From Roseibium limicola (GTDB lineage: Bacteria > Pseudomonadota > Alphaproteobacteria > Rhizobiales > Stappiaceae), in assembly GCF_017313085.1 (NCBI RefSeq), contig NZ_JAFLNF010000006.1:1-64000 (forward strand): DNA of 64,000 bases, in the 5' to 3' direction. Made by a program: the position numbers and the translations under genes. This document shows, in pieces, positions 52,032 through 60,294 of this stretch (position 1 is its first letter; each line of letters starts with the position of its first letter). The notes below the pieces were generated by a model. That model had not been told where the DNA came from, did no database searches, and saw only the letters and a list, made by a program, of their open reading frames with translations.

Positions 52032-52775
52032 ATGCAGGAACAGCGAGTTATTCAAATGGTGACTAAGGGTCCGGAGCCTGAAACCGTCGTGTCGAAGCCA
52101 CGCAGAGGGCAGGGCGCCTCTACCGTCCTGGAAATCCTGCGCAGTGAAATCCTCGAACTGAAACTCGCGCCGGGCGCGCCCATTGACGAGTCCGACCTAT
52201 CCCAACGCTTCGGCATGTCCCGGACCCCGATCCGCGAGGCATTGATCAAGCTGGCGAATGACGGTCTGGTCGTGACGCTACCGAACCGGTCGACCATTGT
52301 CGCGCCTCTGGATTTGCTGGAGCTGCCGAGTTTCTATGATGCGCTGACTCTGATGTACCGGGTGACTACACGCCTCGCCGCTCGCCATCGCACGGCGGAA
52401 AATGTCGTGGTCATCCGCCAGCTTCAAGATCGATATGCCGAAGCGGTCGCAGCCAAGGATGTGGCAGAGATGATCGAGGTGAATCGGCATTTTCACTCCC
52501 AGATTGCCCGGGCGGGCCGCAACAAATATTATAGCGATCTGTTCGAGCGGCTGCTCGACGAGGGGCGCCGCCTGCTGCGTTTCTACTACTCCTCCTTCAA
52601 TGACGAGTTGCCGAAAGCCTTTCTCGATGAACATGAACAGATGATCCGTGCCATCGAGGTGGGGGATGTGGACGCCGCCGACCGGATCTCCAAGCAGCAC
52701 GCGGATCAGATCGTGCGGCAGATTCAGAGTTACATTGTCGATGACCGTCGCTTGAATGCCGATATTCAACTCTGA
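52032..52775 (+). CDS. GntR-family regulator, FCD subfamily
   Basis: A 247-aa regulator. The winged helix contains LEILRSEILELKLAPGAPIDESDLSQRFGMSRTPIREALIKLANDGLVV. The FCD domain has EMIEVNRHFHSQIARAGRN and DEHEQMIRAIEVGDVDAADRISKQHADQI, though its metal-ligand set is less complete than that of the other FCD protein here. The start is uncertain: ATG 52032, ATG 52056 and TTG 52002 are all possible, none with a strong ribosome site. It lies upstream of the TRAP operon and probably controls it. Confidence 0.85.
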   Translation: MQEQRVIQMVTKGPEPETVVSKPRRGQGASTVLEILRSEILELKLAPGAPIDESDLSQRFGMSRTPIREALIKLANDGLVVTLPNRSTIVAPLDLLELPSFYDALTLMYRVTTRLAARHRTAENVVVIRQLQDRYAEAVAAKDVAEMIEVNRHFHSQIARAGRNKYYSDLFERLLDEGRRLLRFYYSSFNDELPKAFLDEHEQMIRAIEVGDVDAADRISKQHADQIVRQIQSYIVDDRRLNADIQL

Positions 52776-52827
52776 AAGCCTCTTCCATCAGGCAGGGCAT
52801 TTGAGCTGTCGCCGTCTCCGATGGAGC

Positions 52828-52853
52828 AAAGCCCGGATCTTCCGGGCTTTTTT
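52828..52853 (+). terminator. Terminator after the FCD regulator gene
   Basis: AAAGCCCGGA (52828-52837) pairs perfectly with TCCGGGCTTT (52841-52850) around a 3-base loop, and six T in all follow. It separates the regulator from the TRAP operon. Confidence 0.85.
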
Positions 52854-52909
52854 ATGGCTGAATGGTCAAATCTGCCAGAAAATCCGGCTAATCGATTCTT
52901 GTATTTTCT

Positions 52910-52919
52910 TTGTCGACAA
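52910..52919. promoter_or_regulatory. Palindromic operator before the TRAP operon
   Basis: TTGTCGACAA is a perfect 10-bp palindrome in the AT-rich leader of dctP. It is of the TnGTnnACnA type bound by FCD-group GntR regulators and shares its core with 51992-51999. Confidence 0.55.
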
Positions 52920-53035
52920 CAAAAATATTATGAGCTAGCTTTATCAGGTCAAAAGTTTCCCGCCTGTCGCTTTCCGGCATGCGGGCCTTCCGGAAAGCGA
53001 GCGCATAAAACCAGCGCCAATGACAGGAGAAAGCC

Positions 53036-54097
53036 ATGTTTGATCGGTTGAAGGCATGGGGGCTTGCCGCCTCACTGCTCACCGCGGCGATGCCCGCCGT
53101 GGCACAGGAAGTGACCTGGCAGGTCCCGACTTCCGTGCCTGAAGGGTCGCCATTTTACATTAACTTCCTTGAGCGGTTCGCGGACAATGTCGATGTTTTG
53201 ACTCAGGGTCGAGTTGAAATTGAGCCGTTTGGCGCCGGTGTGCTTGTGCCGGCCCTACAGGTTTATGACGGCGTGAAGGACGGTATCATTCAGGCCGGAC
53301 ATTCCACCCCGAGCTACCGGGTTAATCAGGACCCGATCAACGCCATTTTCGCCGGCTTCCCGGGCGGTATGGGTCCTGAAGCCTATATCACCTGGATCTA
53401 CGAAGAAGGCGGCAAGGAAGCGCTTTACGACCTGCGCGCCAAGGAAGGCTTCAAGAGCCTCGTTGTCGGCATCGGATCGTCCGAAATCATGGCGCACTCC
53501 AATGTTCCGGTAAAAACCGCTGCAGATCTGAAGGGTCTGAAGTACCGCACATCTGGCCCGTGGGCCGAAGTCATGCGCGAATATTTCGGCGCTGTGCCGA
53601 CGGTTGTTCCGCCAGGAGAAATCTACACGCTTCTGCAGCGGAAGGGCGTGGACCTGATCGAATGGGGTCCGCCGTCAGGCAATCTCCCGGAGGGTTTCCA
53701 TGAGGCAGCAAAGTACATCATCGTGCCCGGCGTTCACCAGCCGACCTTCCTGTGGGAAGTCGTTCTGAAGCAGGAGACCTGGGATGCAGTCGCAGATGAT
53801 CTGAAGCCATTGATCGAGACGGCTGCAGAGCTGACCACCATGCAAGGCCTGCTGCACTTCTACGCTGAAGATGTGAAGGCGCTGGAAACCTACAGCAAAG
53901 GCAAGAACGAGATCATCACGTTGGATGCGGCGTTTATCGACGAGCTTTCAGCAGCCGGTAAAGACTGGATCTCCAAGAAGTCGGAAGCGGAAAAGGAAGC
54001 TGGAAAGCCGGAAATGGCAGCCCTTCTCGCCGATTACAACACCTTCATGGATCGCTGGTCTGCCGAAAGCAGCTATCTGATCCGGAACCAGAACTGA
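53036..54097 (+). CDS. TRAP transporter binding protein (DctP family)
   Basis: A 353-aa periplasmic protein. The signal peptide ends near AVAQE. The mature protein follows the TRAP pattern, with the conserved Arg in LKGLKYRTSGPWAEVMREYFGAVPTVVPPGEIYTLLQRKGVDLIEWG, which pairs with the substrate carboxylate. AGGAG precedes the ATG by seven bases. The sequence looks like the subgroup near TakP and other keto- or hydroxy-acid binders. The ligand is probably the carboxylate or amino-acid-like compound used by the DapA-family enzyme at 56056-57015. Confidence 0.92.
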   Translation: MFDRLKAWGLAASLLTAAMPAVAQEVTWQVPTSVPEGSPFYINFLERFADNVDVLTQGRVEIEPFGAGVLVPALQVYDGVKDGIIQAGHSTPSYRVNQDPINAIFAGFPGGMGPEAYITWIYEEGGKEALYDLRAKEGFKSLVVGIGSSEIMAHSNVPVKTAADLKGLKYRTSGPWAEVMREYFGAVPTVVPPGEIYTLLQRKGVDLIEWGPPSGNLPEGFHEAAKYIIVPGVHQPTFLWEVVLKQETWDAVADDLKPLIETAAELTTMQGLLHFYAEDVKALETYSKGKNEIITLDAAFIDELSAAGKDWISKKSEAEKEAGKPEMAALLADYNTFMDRWSAESSYLIRNQN

Positions 54098-54119
54098 TCC
54101 TGGAAGGGAGGTGGCCATC

Positions 54120-54635
54120 ATGACCGGCATTTTCACCGCGGTTGATACGTTCTCAAGGATCCTTTCGAGGGTCGCAGAGGCTGTGGCTCTCATTTTGGTC
54201 GCCTCGATGATCTACGAAGTTGCGGCGCGCTATGTCTTTAGCGCGCCGACAATCTGGGCCTTCGACATCTCTTACATGTGCACCGGCACTCTCTTCGTGC
54301 TGGGGGCGGCCTACGCTCTGCGAGAAGATGCTCATGTGCGCATCGACTTCCTGGCGCAGAAGCTGCCGGTGCGGTTCCGCCAGGTCATGGAGGGGACAGT
54401 TTTCGTTGCGCTGCTCGCACCGATCTACGGCGGCCTGTCTTGGTTTGCGGTAAAGCGCGCCTGGCGTGCCTTCACGACGGCGGAAGTTGAAATGGTCAGT
54501 CCCTGGGCGCCCTTGATGTGGCCCTTCTATGGGCTTCTGGCGCTCGGTCTGATCGCCTTCACGCTGCAAATCTTCGTTCACGGCCTGCGCATCTTTGCCG
54601 GCAACCAAAAAGCCGATTTCGAGCTGAAGGCCTGA
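54120..54635 (+). CDS. TRAP transporter small membrane subunit (DctQ family)
   Basis: A 171-aa protein with four hydrophobic segments. It includes the family stretch YEVAARYVFSAPTIWAFDISYMCTGTLFVLGAAYALREDAHVRIDFL (about residues 35-80). The start is placed at the ATG at 54120, nine bases after GGGAGG; the GTG at 54111 touches that site and cannot use it. It links the binding protein to the large subunit encoded next. Confidence 0.9.
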   Translation: MTGIFTAVDTFSRILSRVAEAVALILVASMIYEVAARYVFSAPTIWAFDISYMCTGTLFVLGAAYALREDAHVRIDFLAQKLPVRFRQVMEGTVFVALLAPIYGGLSWFAVKRAWRAFTTAEVEMVSPWAPLMWPFYGLLALGLIAFTLQIFVHGLRIFAGNQKADFELKA

Positions 54636-54639
54636 TCCG

Positions 54640-55953
54640 ATGTCTGTTGCCGCCCTTATGTTTCCGCTGCTGTTTCTGTTTGTTCTGGCCGGTATTCCCA
54701 TTGCTCTTTCGCTGACTATCGTGTCGGCCGGCGCTGGGCTTCTGGCTTTCGGGCCGAACGTCTTCGGCCAGCTCTATGGCTCGTTTTATTCGGCTGCGAC
54801 CAACTTCATTCTTGCTGCCATCCCGATGTTCGTACTGATGGGCGCGGTCCTTGAGCGCTCGGGCATTGCCGAGCGTCTGTTCAAGGTGATGCAGATCTGG
54901 CTTGGTCGACTGCCTGGCGGCCTGGCCGTCGCGACCATTGCCATGGGCGCGGTTTTTGCGGCTGCTGCCGGCGTGGTGGGGGCCGTGGAGGTCATGATCG
55001 GGATGATGGCCATTCCGGCGATGCAGCGGTTTCGCTATTCCAACAGCCTGATCTCGGGCACCATCTGCGCTGGCGGCTCGCTGGGCACGATGATCCCGCC
55101 TTCCGTCATTGCGGTGATGTATGCCTCGTTGGCGCAAATGTCTGTTGGCGAGTTGCTGGCCGGCATGATGCTGCCGGGTCTGGTGATGGTCCTGCTCTTC
55201 ATTGCCTACCTGATGGTCCACGGTACGCTGTGGCCGCCCGAGCGCACGGAACTGCAGGACGAAATTGAAGATATTTCGCTGGCTGAGAAGCTCCGGCTGA
55301 CCATCACGTCGCTGGTGCCGATCGTCGCGCTGATTTTCGCTGTGCTCGGTTCGTTGCTGGCAGGAGTTGCCTCACCGACCGAGGCTGCCTCCGTAGGGGC
55401 CGTTGGCGCTCTGCTTCTCTGTGTTGCCTACGGCAGGTTTTCAGTCACGATGCTGCGGGAATCTCTGCAGATTACCGTGCGGATCTCGGCGATGATCCTG
55501 CTGATCGTCGCGGCTGGAACCATGTTCATGGGCACTTTCGCCGCCAATGGCGGGTCACGCCTCATTCGTTCCTCTGTCGAAGCGGTCGGCATGGGGGATG
55601 CAGGGATCATCATCTTCTTCCTGCTGATTGTCTTCCTGCTCGGCTTCGTGTTGGACTGGACAGCCAACGTGCTGATCTGCGTGCCGCTGTTCACACCGAT
55701 CATTCGCCAGACCGGCATTGATCCGGTGTGGTTCGGAACGATGGTCATCATTGTGATCCAGACAAGTTATCTGACCCCGCCGATGGCCTCCTCGATCTTC
55801 TATCTCAAATCCATCGCACCGCCTGACATGACCTACGGTCAGATGTGCCGGGGCGTGGTGCCTTTCATCATCCTGCAGATTTTAACCCTGGCACTGGTGG
55901 CTTTCTATCCGCCTCTGTCGACCTGGCTGCCGGATCAGATTGTCGGCTTCTAG
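54640..55953 (+). CDS. TRAP transporter large membrane subunit (DctM family)
   Basis: A 437-aa protein with about 11-12 hydrophobic segments. Family blocks are AIPMFVLMGAVLERSGIAERLFKVMQIWLGRLPGGLAVATI near residue 50 and ICAGGSLGTMIPPSVIAVMYASLAQMSVGELLAGMMLPG near 140. The late FVLDWTANVLICVPLFTPI is also typical. It starts four bases after dctQ ends. It is the sodium-driven channel of the TRAP system. Confidence 0.93.
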   Translation: MSVAALMFPLLFLFVLAGIPIALSLTIVSAGAGLLAFGPNVFGQLYGSFYSAATNFILAAIPMFVLMGAVLERSGIAERLFKVMQIWLGRLPGGLAVATIAMGAVFAAAAGVVGAVEVMIGMMAIPAMQRFRYSNSLISGTICAGGSLGTMIPPSVIAVMYASLAQMSVGELLAGMMLPGLVMVLLFIAYLMVHGTLWPPERTELQDEIEDISLAEKLRLTITSLVPIVALIFAVLGSLLAGVASPTEAASVGAVGALLLCVAYGRFSVTMLRESLQITVRISAMILLIVAAGTMFMGTFAANGGSRLIRSSVEAVGMGDAGIIIFFLLIVFLLGFVLDWTANVLICVPLFTPIIRQTGIDPVWFGTMVIIVIQTSYLTPPMASSIFYLKSIAPPDMTYGQMCRGVVPFIILQILTLALVAFYPPLSTWLPDQIVGF

Positions 55954-56055
55954 CGTCGACGAACATTCCCCATCGGACTCAAATGGATTGCCGGACGTCA
56001 GGCTCACTAGAATGCCTCAACCACAAAAGCCGGCACTTGTTTTAAGGAAATACCC

Positions 56056-57015
56056 ATGGCTGATACGACTTTTACCGGCTGCATGCCGGCTCTTATGACC
56101 CCGTGCAAGGCTGACCGGACCCCGGACTTCGACGCTCTCGTGAAGAAGGGCAAGGCGCTCATCGCGAGCGGCATGTCTGCAGTGATCTATTGCGGCTCCA
56201 TGGGTGACTGGCCGCTTTTGACGGACGATGAGCGCAAGGAAGGCGTTGCGCGTCTGGTTGCTGCCGGCGTTCCGACCATCGTCGGCACCGGTGCCATCAA
56301 CACCAAGAGCGCTGTCAGCCTGGCCACTCATGCTGCCGAAGTCGGCGCCAATGGCCTGATGGTGATCCCGCGGGTTCTGTCGCGTGGCTCGTCCGCAACT
56401 GCACAGAAAGCCCATTTCAAGGCAGTTCTTTCGGCTGCTCCGGACCTGCCAGCGGTCATCTACAACAGTCCTTACTATGGCTTCGCCACCCGCGCAGACC
56501 TGTTTTTTGAACTGCGTGCGGCCCATCCGAACCTGATTGGTTTCAAGGAGTTCGGCGGCGCTTCAGATCTGCGCTACGCGGCTGAAAACATCACCTCCCA
56601 GAGCGACGACGTGACCCTGATGATTGGGGTCGACACCAACGTCTTCCATGGGTTCGTCAATTGTGGCGCGACGGGTGCGATCACCGGCATCGGCAACGCG
56701 TTGCCAAAAGAGGTGCTGCACCTGACGGCGCTGTGCAAACTGGCAGCCGCAGGCAACGCAGAAGCCCGGATCAAGGCCAAGGAACTGGACGAAGCCCTGC
56801 ATGTGCTCTCGACCTTTGATGAAGGCCCGGATCTGGTACTGTTTTACAAGCACCTGATGGTTCTGACCGGCGATGCCGAATATGCGCTGCATTTCAACGA
56901 GGAAGATTTCCTCACCGACGCACAGCGGAACTATCTTGAAGCACAGTTCTCCCTGTTCCAGACCTGGTACAGCACATGGAGCAAACAGTCGGGCGTCGTC
57001 TCCCAGACAGTTTGA
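56056..57015 (+). CDS. DapA-family enzyme, possibly 1-pyrroline-4-hydroxy-2-carboxylate deaminase
   Basis: A 319-aa TIM barrel of the DapA/NanA family. The catalytic Tyr is in VIYNSPYYGFATR and the Schiff-base Lys in NLIGFKEFGGASDLRYAAE; the opening is CGSMGDWPLLTDDER. These blocks look to me like the deaminase of hydroxyproline catabolism, which turns the 4-hydroxy-pyrroline carboxylate into 2-oxoglutarate semialdehyde. That match is from memory. The TRAP genes and an FCD regulator would fit, but no epimerase, oxidase or semialdehyde dehydrogenase gene is nearby. AAGGAA precedes the ATG. Confidence 0.8.
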   Translation: MADTTFTGCMPALMTPCKADRTPDFDALVKKGKALIASGMSAVIYCGSMGDWPLLTDDERKEGVARLVAAGVPTIVGTGAINTKSAVSLATHAAEVGANGLMVIPRVLSRGSSATAQKAHFKAVLSAAPDLPAVIYNSPYYGFATRADLFFELRAAHPNLIGFKEFGGASDLRYAAENITSQSDDVTLMIGVDTNVFHGFVNCGATGAITGIGNALPKEVLHLTALCKLAAAGNAEARIKAKELDEALHVLSTFDEGPDLVLFYKHLMVLTGDAEYALHFNEEDFLTDAQRNYLEAQFSLFQTWYSTWSKQSGVVSQTV

Positions 57016-57062
57016 CTTCAGCCCAGCCCCATCGACTGCTGAAGGTCAGATAATGACGCCCC

Positions 57063-57115
57063 AGCCGTGACCTTTCTGGTGTTGCCTTAACACCAGAAAG
57101 GTCACGGCTTTTTTT
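57063..57115 (+). terminator. Strong intrinsic terminator of the TRAP operon
   Basis: A perfect 21-bp stem (57063-57083 with 57089-57109) with a 5-base loop is followed by a run of seven T ending at 57115. Confidence 0.95.
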
Positions 57116-57436
57116 ACGTGCGAGCGCTCCGAAGACGGTTTGTGAGCCCAAGAGGTTATGCCGCATCTCGCTGATTTTCCGTTCTCCGATCGGCCAGCTT
57201 CGAAAGATGAATATTCCCCCGGCATGCCGGTGAAATGGAAAATGCGACCTCGTTCCGGCTGAGCATTCCAATAGAGTCAGGTGGAATGTCGGGCCTGATT
57301 TCTCTGGCCCGCACCGAAATCCGCTGGAATGATTTGTTTGAAAGAGTTCAGGAATTCAGAAGAATAATTCTTGAATATAATACTCAAGATATGCAAATCA
57401 GATCCCACGATTAAAACTGGATCGATTGGATACCCA
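57116..57436. other. Intergenic leader of the sulfate operon
   Basis: About 320 bases without a gene. The last 80 bases are AT-rich. They contain AAGAAT-A-ATTCTT (57360-57372), a 13-bp inverted repeat that could be a regulator site, and a TATAAT hexamer at 57376-57381 with no clear -35. I see no riboswitch fold that I can name. Confidence 0.45.
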
Positions 57437-58444
57437 ATGAAAAAGATCGTTCTCGCCGCATTCGGCGCAGCCCTTCTCCTTGGTGCAGGCGCACCTGCGC
57501 GCGCAGAAGAGCCGACTGAAATTCTCAATGTCTCCTACGATATTGCGCGCGAACTCTATGCCACCATCAATCCGAAGTTCATCGAGCATTGGAAAGAAAC
57601 CTCCGGCAAGGAGATCGACATCAAGCAGTCCCACGCCGGCTCCTCCAAGCAGGCTCGTGCGATCATGCAGGGTCTGAAGGCCGATTTGGTGACTTTCAAT
57701 CAGGTTCTCGATGTGCAGATCCTGGCTGACAAGGGCTTTGTCTCGGAAAACTGGCAGAAGGATCTGCCGAACAACGCGTCACCCTACTACTCGCTGCCGG
57801 CATTCCTGGTGCGCAAAGACAATCCGAAGGACATCAAGGATTGGGATGACCTGGTTCGCGAAGACGTCAAGCTGGTTTTCCCGAACCCGAAGACCTCCGG
57901 CAACGCGCGTTACACATATCTGGCGGCTTATGCCTATGCTCTGGAAAAGAACGGTGGCGACGACGAAGCCGCTCGTGAATTCGTCGGCAAACTGTTGAAG
58001 AACGTTGCTGTCTTTGACACAGGCGGACGTGGCTCGACGACGACCTTTGTCGAACGTGAAATCGGCGATGTGCTGATTACCTTTGAGGCTGAAGTCGAGA
58101 ACATCCGCACGCAATATGGCAAAGACGACTATCAGCGCGTGGTTCCGTCAGTCTCTCTGCTGGCGGAGTTCCCGGTTGCCGTCGTCGAAAAGGTCGCCAA
58201 GCAGCGCGGTTCCCTTGACGTGTCCAAAGCCTACCTTGACTACCTGTATTCCAAGGAAGGTCAGGAAATCATCGTGTCCTTCAACAACCGGGTTCACAAC
58301 GAAGAAGTGAAGGCCGCCAATGCCGATCGCTTCCCCGATGTGCGCCTTGTGACTGTCGAAGACGTATTCGGCAGCTGGGCTGAGGCCAAGGAAACACATT
58401 TTTCCGACGGTGGCGTTCTGGACCAGGTGTTCAACGCACGCTAA
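57437..58444 (+). CDS. sbp: Sulfate ABC transporter periplasmic binding protein
   Basis: A 335-aa protein. The signal peptide MKKIVLAAFGAALLLGAG ends near ARAEE. The mature protein matches the sulfate-binding family, with ILNVSYDIARELYATINPKF, HAGSSKQARAIMQGLKADLVTFNQVLD and PNPKTSGNARYTYLAAYAYA; these loops hold sulfate by main-chain and Ser/Thr contacts. I use the ATG at 57437, since the longer frame from 57371 would put charged residues before the signal. It heads the sbp-cysT-cysW-cysA operon for sulfur assimilation. Confidence 0.93.
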   Translation: MKKIVLAAFGAALLLGAGAPARAEEPTEILNVSYDIARELYATINPKFIEHWKETSGKEIDIKQSHAGSSKQARAIMQGLKADLVTFNQVLDVQILADKGFVSENWQKDLPNNASPYYSLPAFLVRKDNPKDIKDWDDLVREDVKLVFPNPKTSGNARYTYLAAYAYALEKNGGDDEAAREFVGKLLKNVAVFDTGGRGSTTTFVEREIGDVLITFEAEVENIRTQYGKDDYQRVVPSVSLLAEFPVAVVEKVAKQRGSLDVSKAYLDYLYSKEGQEIIVSFNNRVHNEEVKAANADRFPDVRLVTVEDVFGSWAEAKETHFSDGGVLDQVFNAR

Positions 58445-58466
58445 GAGCGATGTGATTGAAGAAAAC

Positions 58467-58493
58467 GGCCCGGCGGTTGACGATCGCCGGGCC
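58467..58493 (+). other. Stem-loop between sbp and cysT
   Basis: Perfect 9-bp GC-rich arms (58467-58475 with 58485-58493) with a 9-base loop start 22 bases after the sbp stop. Only a few scattered T follow, so partial attenuation or mRNA protection is more likely than full termination. Confidence 0.65.
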
Positions 58494-58524
58494 ATTTGTT
58501 CGTTTTGAGACCGGAGCACATGCC

Positions 58525-59400
58525 ATGACGACAGTCCTGTCCAGCGGTCCCGTGCCGAGCGGGCCAACACGGCGCGGCGCTGCGCGCGTGCTGCCCGGTT
58601 TCGGGCTGACCCTCGGCATCAGCCTGTTGTTTGTGGCTCTGATCATTCTGCTGCCGCTTTCCGGACTGGCTTGGCAGATGTCGCAACTCGGCTTTTCAGA
58701 CTATCTGCGCATTATCAGCTCTGAGCGCACACTGGCGGCCTTTCGGGTAACGCTGTCAGCTGCGGCGCTGGCAACCATCTTCAATGCCTGCTTCGGTTTG
58801 CTGTTGGCCTGGGTGCTGGTGCGCTATGAGTTTCCCGGAAAACGCCTGCTCGACGCACTCGTCGATTTGCCCTTCGCCTTGCCGACGGCCGTCGCCGGTA
58901 TTTCGCTCGTGGCGCTATACGACAAGAGCGGCTGGATGGGCACATTGCTCGACGGCATGGGTCTGAAGGTGGCTTACACCTGGTGGGGCATTGCCCTGGC
59001 CATGGTGTTCACCTCCGTGCCTTTCGGCGTTCGAACCGTGCAGCCGGTGATGGAGAGTCTTTCTCACGATATTGAGGAAGCGGCCCGTACACTTGGTGCT
59101 CGCGACTGGCAGGTGTTCCGCCACATTGTCTTCCCGCAACTTTGGCCAAGTTTCATCACCGGGGCGTCTCTGGCCTTTGCCCGCTCGCTGGGGGAATTTG
59201 GCGCGGTGATCTTCATCGCCGGCAACATGCCGTTTGAAACGGAGATCGCCTCGCTGCTGATCATGATCCGACTTGAAGAATACGATTTTCCGGCAGCGAG
59301 TGCCATCGCGGGAACTGTTCTGGCCATTGCCCTGTTCGTGCTGATCCTGGCCAACCTGGCGCAGGGGCGTGCCTCCCGCCACTTGAACGGAGGGGCGTGA
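58525..59400 (+). CDS. cysT: Sulfate ABC transporter permease CysT
   Basis: A 291-aa membrane protein with about six to seven hydrophobic segments. The ATPase-coupling EAA loop is EEAARTLGARDWQVFRHIVFPQLWPSFITG near residue 205, and FARSLGEFGAVIFIAGN follows. CysT marks include the segment VDLPFALPTAVAGISLVALY. The ATG at 58525 follows GGAG; an upstream frame from 58456 reads through the hairpin and is rejected. Confidence 0.92.
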   Translation: MTTVLSSGPVPSGPTRRGAARVLPGFGLTLGISLLFVALIILLPLSGLAWQMSQLGFSDYLRIISSERTLAAFRVTLSAAALATIFNACFGLLLAWVLVRYEFPGKRLLDALVDLPFALPTAVAGISLVALYDKSGWMGTLLDGMGLKVAYTWWGIALAMVFTSVPFGVRTVQPVMESLSHDIEEAARTLGARDWQVFRHIVFPQLWPSFITGASLAFARSLGEFGAVIFIAGNMPFETEIASLLIMIRLEEYDFPAASAIAGTVLAIALFVLILANLAQGRASRHLNGGA

Positions 59401-59401
59401 T

Positions 59402-60265
59402 ATGGCGTCCGGAACTCTGCCATCGGTTGCTGAGCACCCGCAGGTCACCGCCTTCAAACGCCGGCAGAAGGTCAAGCGCGGGGCGCTGGTTCTGATCGCC
59501 CTGGCCTTCTCGGCGCTGGTCATGGGCGTGCCTGTCGCGGCGATCTTCGCGCGGGCTTTTCAGGAAGGGGTGGCTGTCTATTGGACCAACATCGTTGAGC
59601 CTGACACCCTTTATGCCATCTGGCTTACGGTGCTGACCGCACTCATCGTGCTGCCGATCAACATTGTCTATGGCGTCGCCGTGGCCTGGCTGATCACCCG
59701 GTACAGGTTTCCCGGCCGCCGGGTTTTACTCACGATCATTGAGCTGCCGTTCTCCATCTCGCCGATTGTCGCGGGCCTTTGTTACCTGCTGATCTACGGC
59801 GGCACGAGCGTCATCGGCTCCTGGGCGGATGAATGGAACATCCAGCTCATGTTCAATCTGACGGGGATCGTGCTGGTGTCGCTCTTTGTCACCTGTCCCT
59901 TTGTCGCGCGGGAGTTGATCCCGCTGATGCAGGTCTCCGGCAAGGATCAGGAAGAGGCAGCTCTGACCCTGGGCGCCACCGGTTGGCAGACGTTCCGCCA
60001 TGTAACCCTGCCGAACATCCGTTGGGCGTTGCTCTATGGAGCGATCCTCGCCAATGCCCGTGTGATGGGTGAATTCGGAGCTGTCAGCGTTGTCTCCGGC
60101 AATATTCGCGGCGAGACCATGACGCTGCCCCTGCAGGTTCAACTGCTTTACGACGACTACAACGCCACCGGCGCCTTCGCAGCGGCGACGGTTCTCACCC
60201 TGATTGCGGTCATCACGCTGGTGCTGCGCTCTCTCATCGAAGCGCGTCATCCGCACCGGCATTGA
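59402..60265 (+). CDS. cysW: Sulfate ABC transporter permease CysW
   Basis: A 287-aa membrane protein, the partner of CysT. Its EAA loop is EEAALTLGATGWQTFRHVTLPNIRWALLYG near residue 185, and ELPFSISPIVAGLCYLL and FGAVSVVSGNIRGETMTLPLQVQLLYDDY are typical of CysW. It starts one base after the cysT stop. Confidence 0.92.
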   Translation: MASGTLPSVAEHPQVTAFKRRQKVKRGALVLIALAFSALVMGVPVAAIFARAFQEGVAVYWTNIVEPDTLYAIWLTVLTALIVLPINIVYGVAVAWLITRYRFPGRRVLLTIIELPFSISPIVAGLCYLLIYGGTSVIGSWADEWNIQLMFNLTGIVLVSLFVTCPFVARELIPLMQVSGKDQEEAALTLGATGWQTFRHVTLPNIRWALLYGAILANARVMGEFGAVSVVSGNIRGETMTLPLQVQLLYDDYNATGAFAAATVLTLIAVITLVLRSLIEARHPHRH

Positions 60266-60294
60266 CGTTCAAGCAAAAACTGGAGCCCATGACC

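Noticed and set aside
53036-57015. Sialic acid TRAP uptake with N-acetylneuraminate lyase
   Set aside because: The DapA-family enzyme does not look like NanA in its motifs, and no nanE, nanK or nagA is near.
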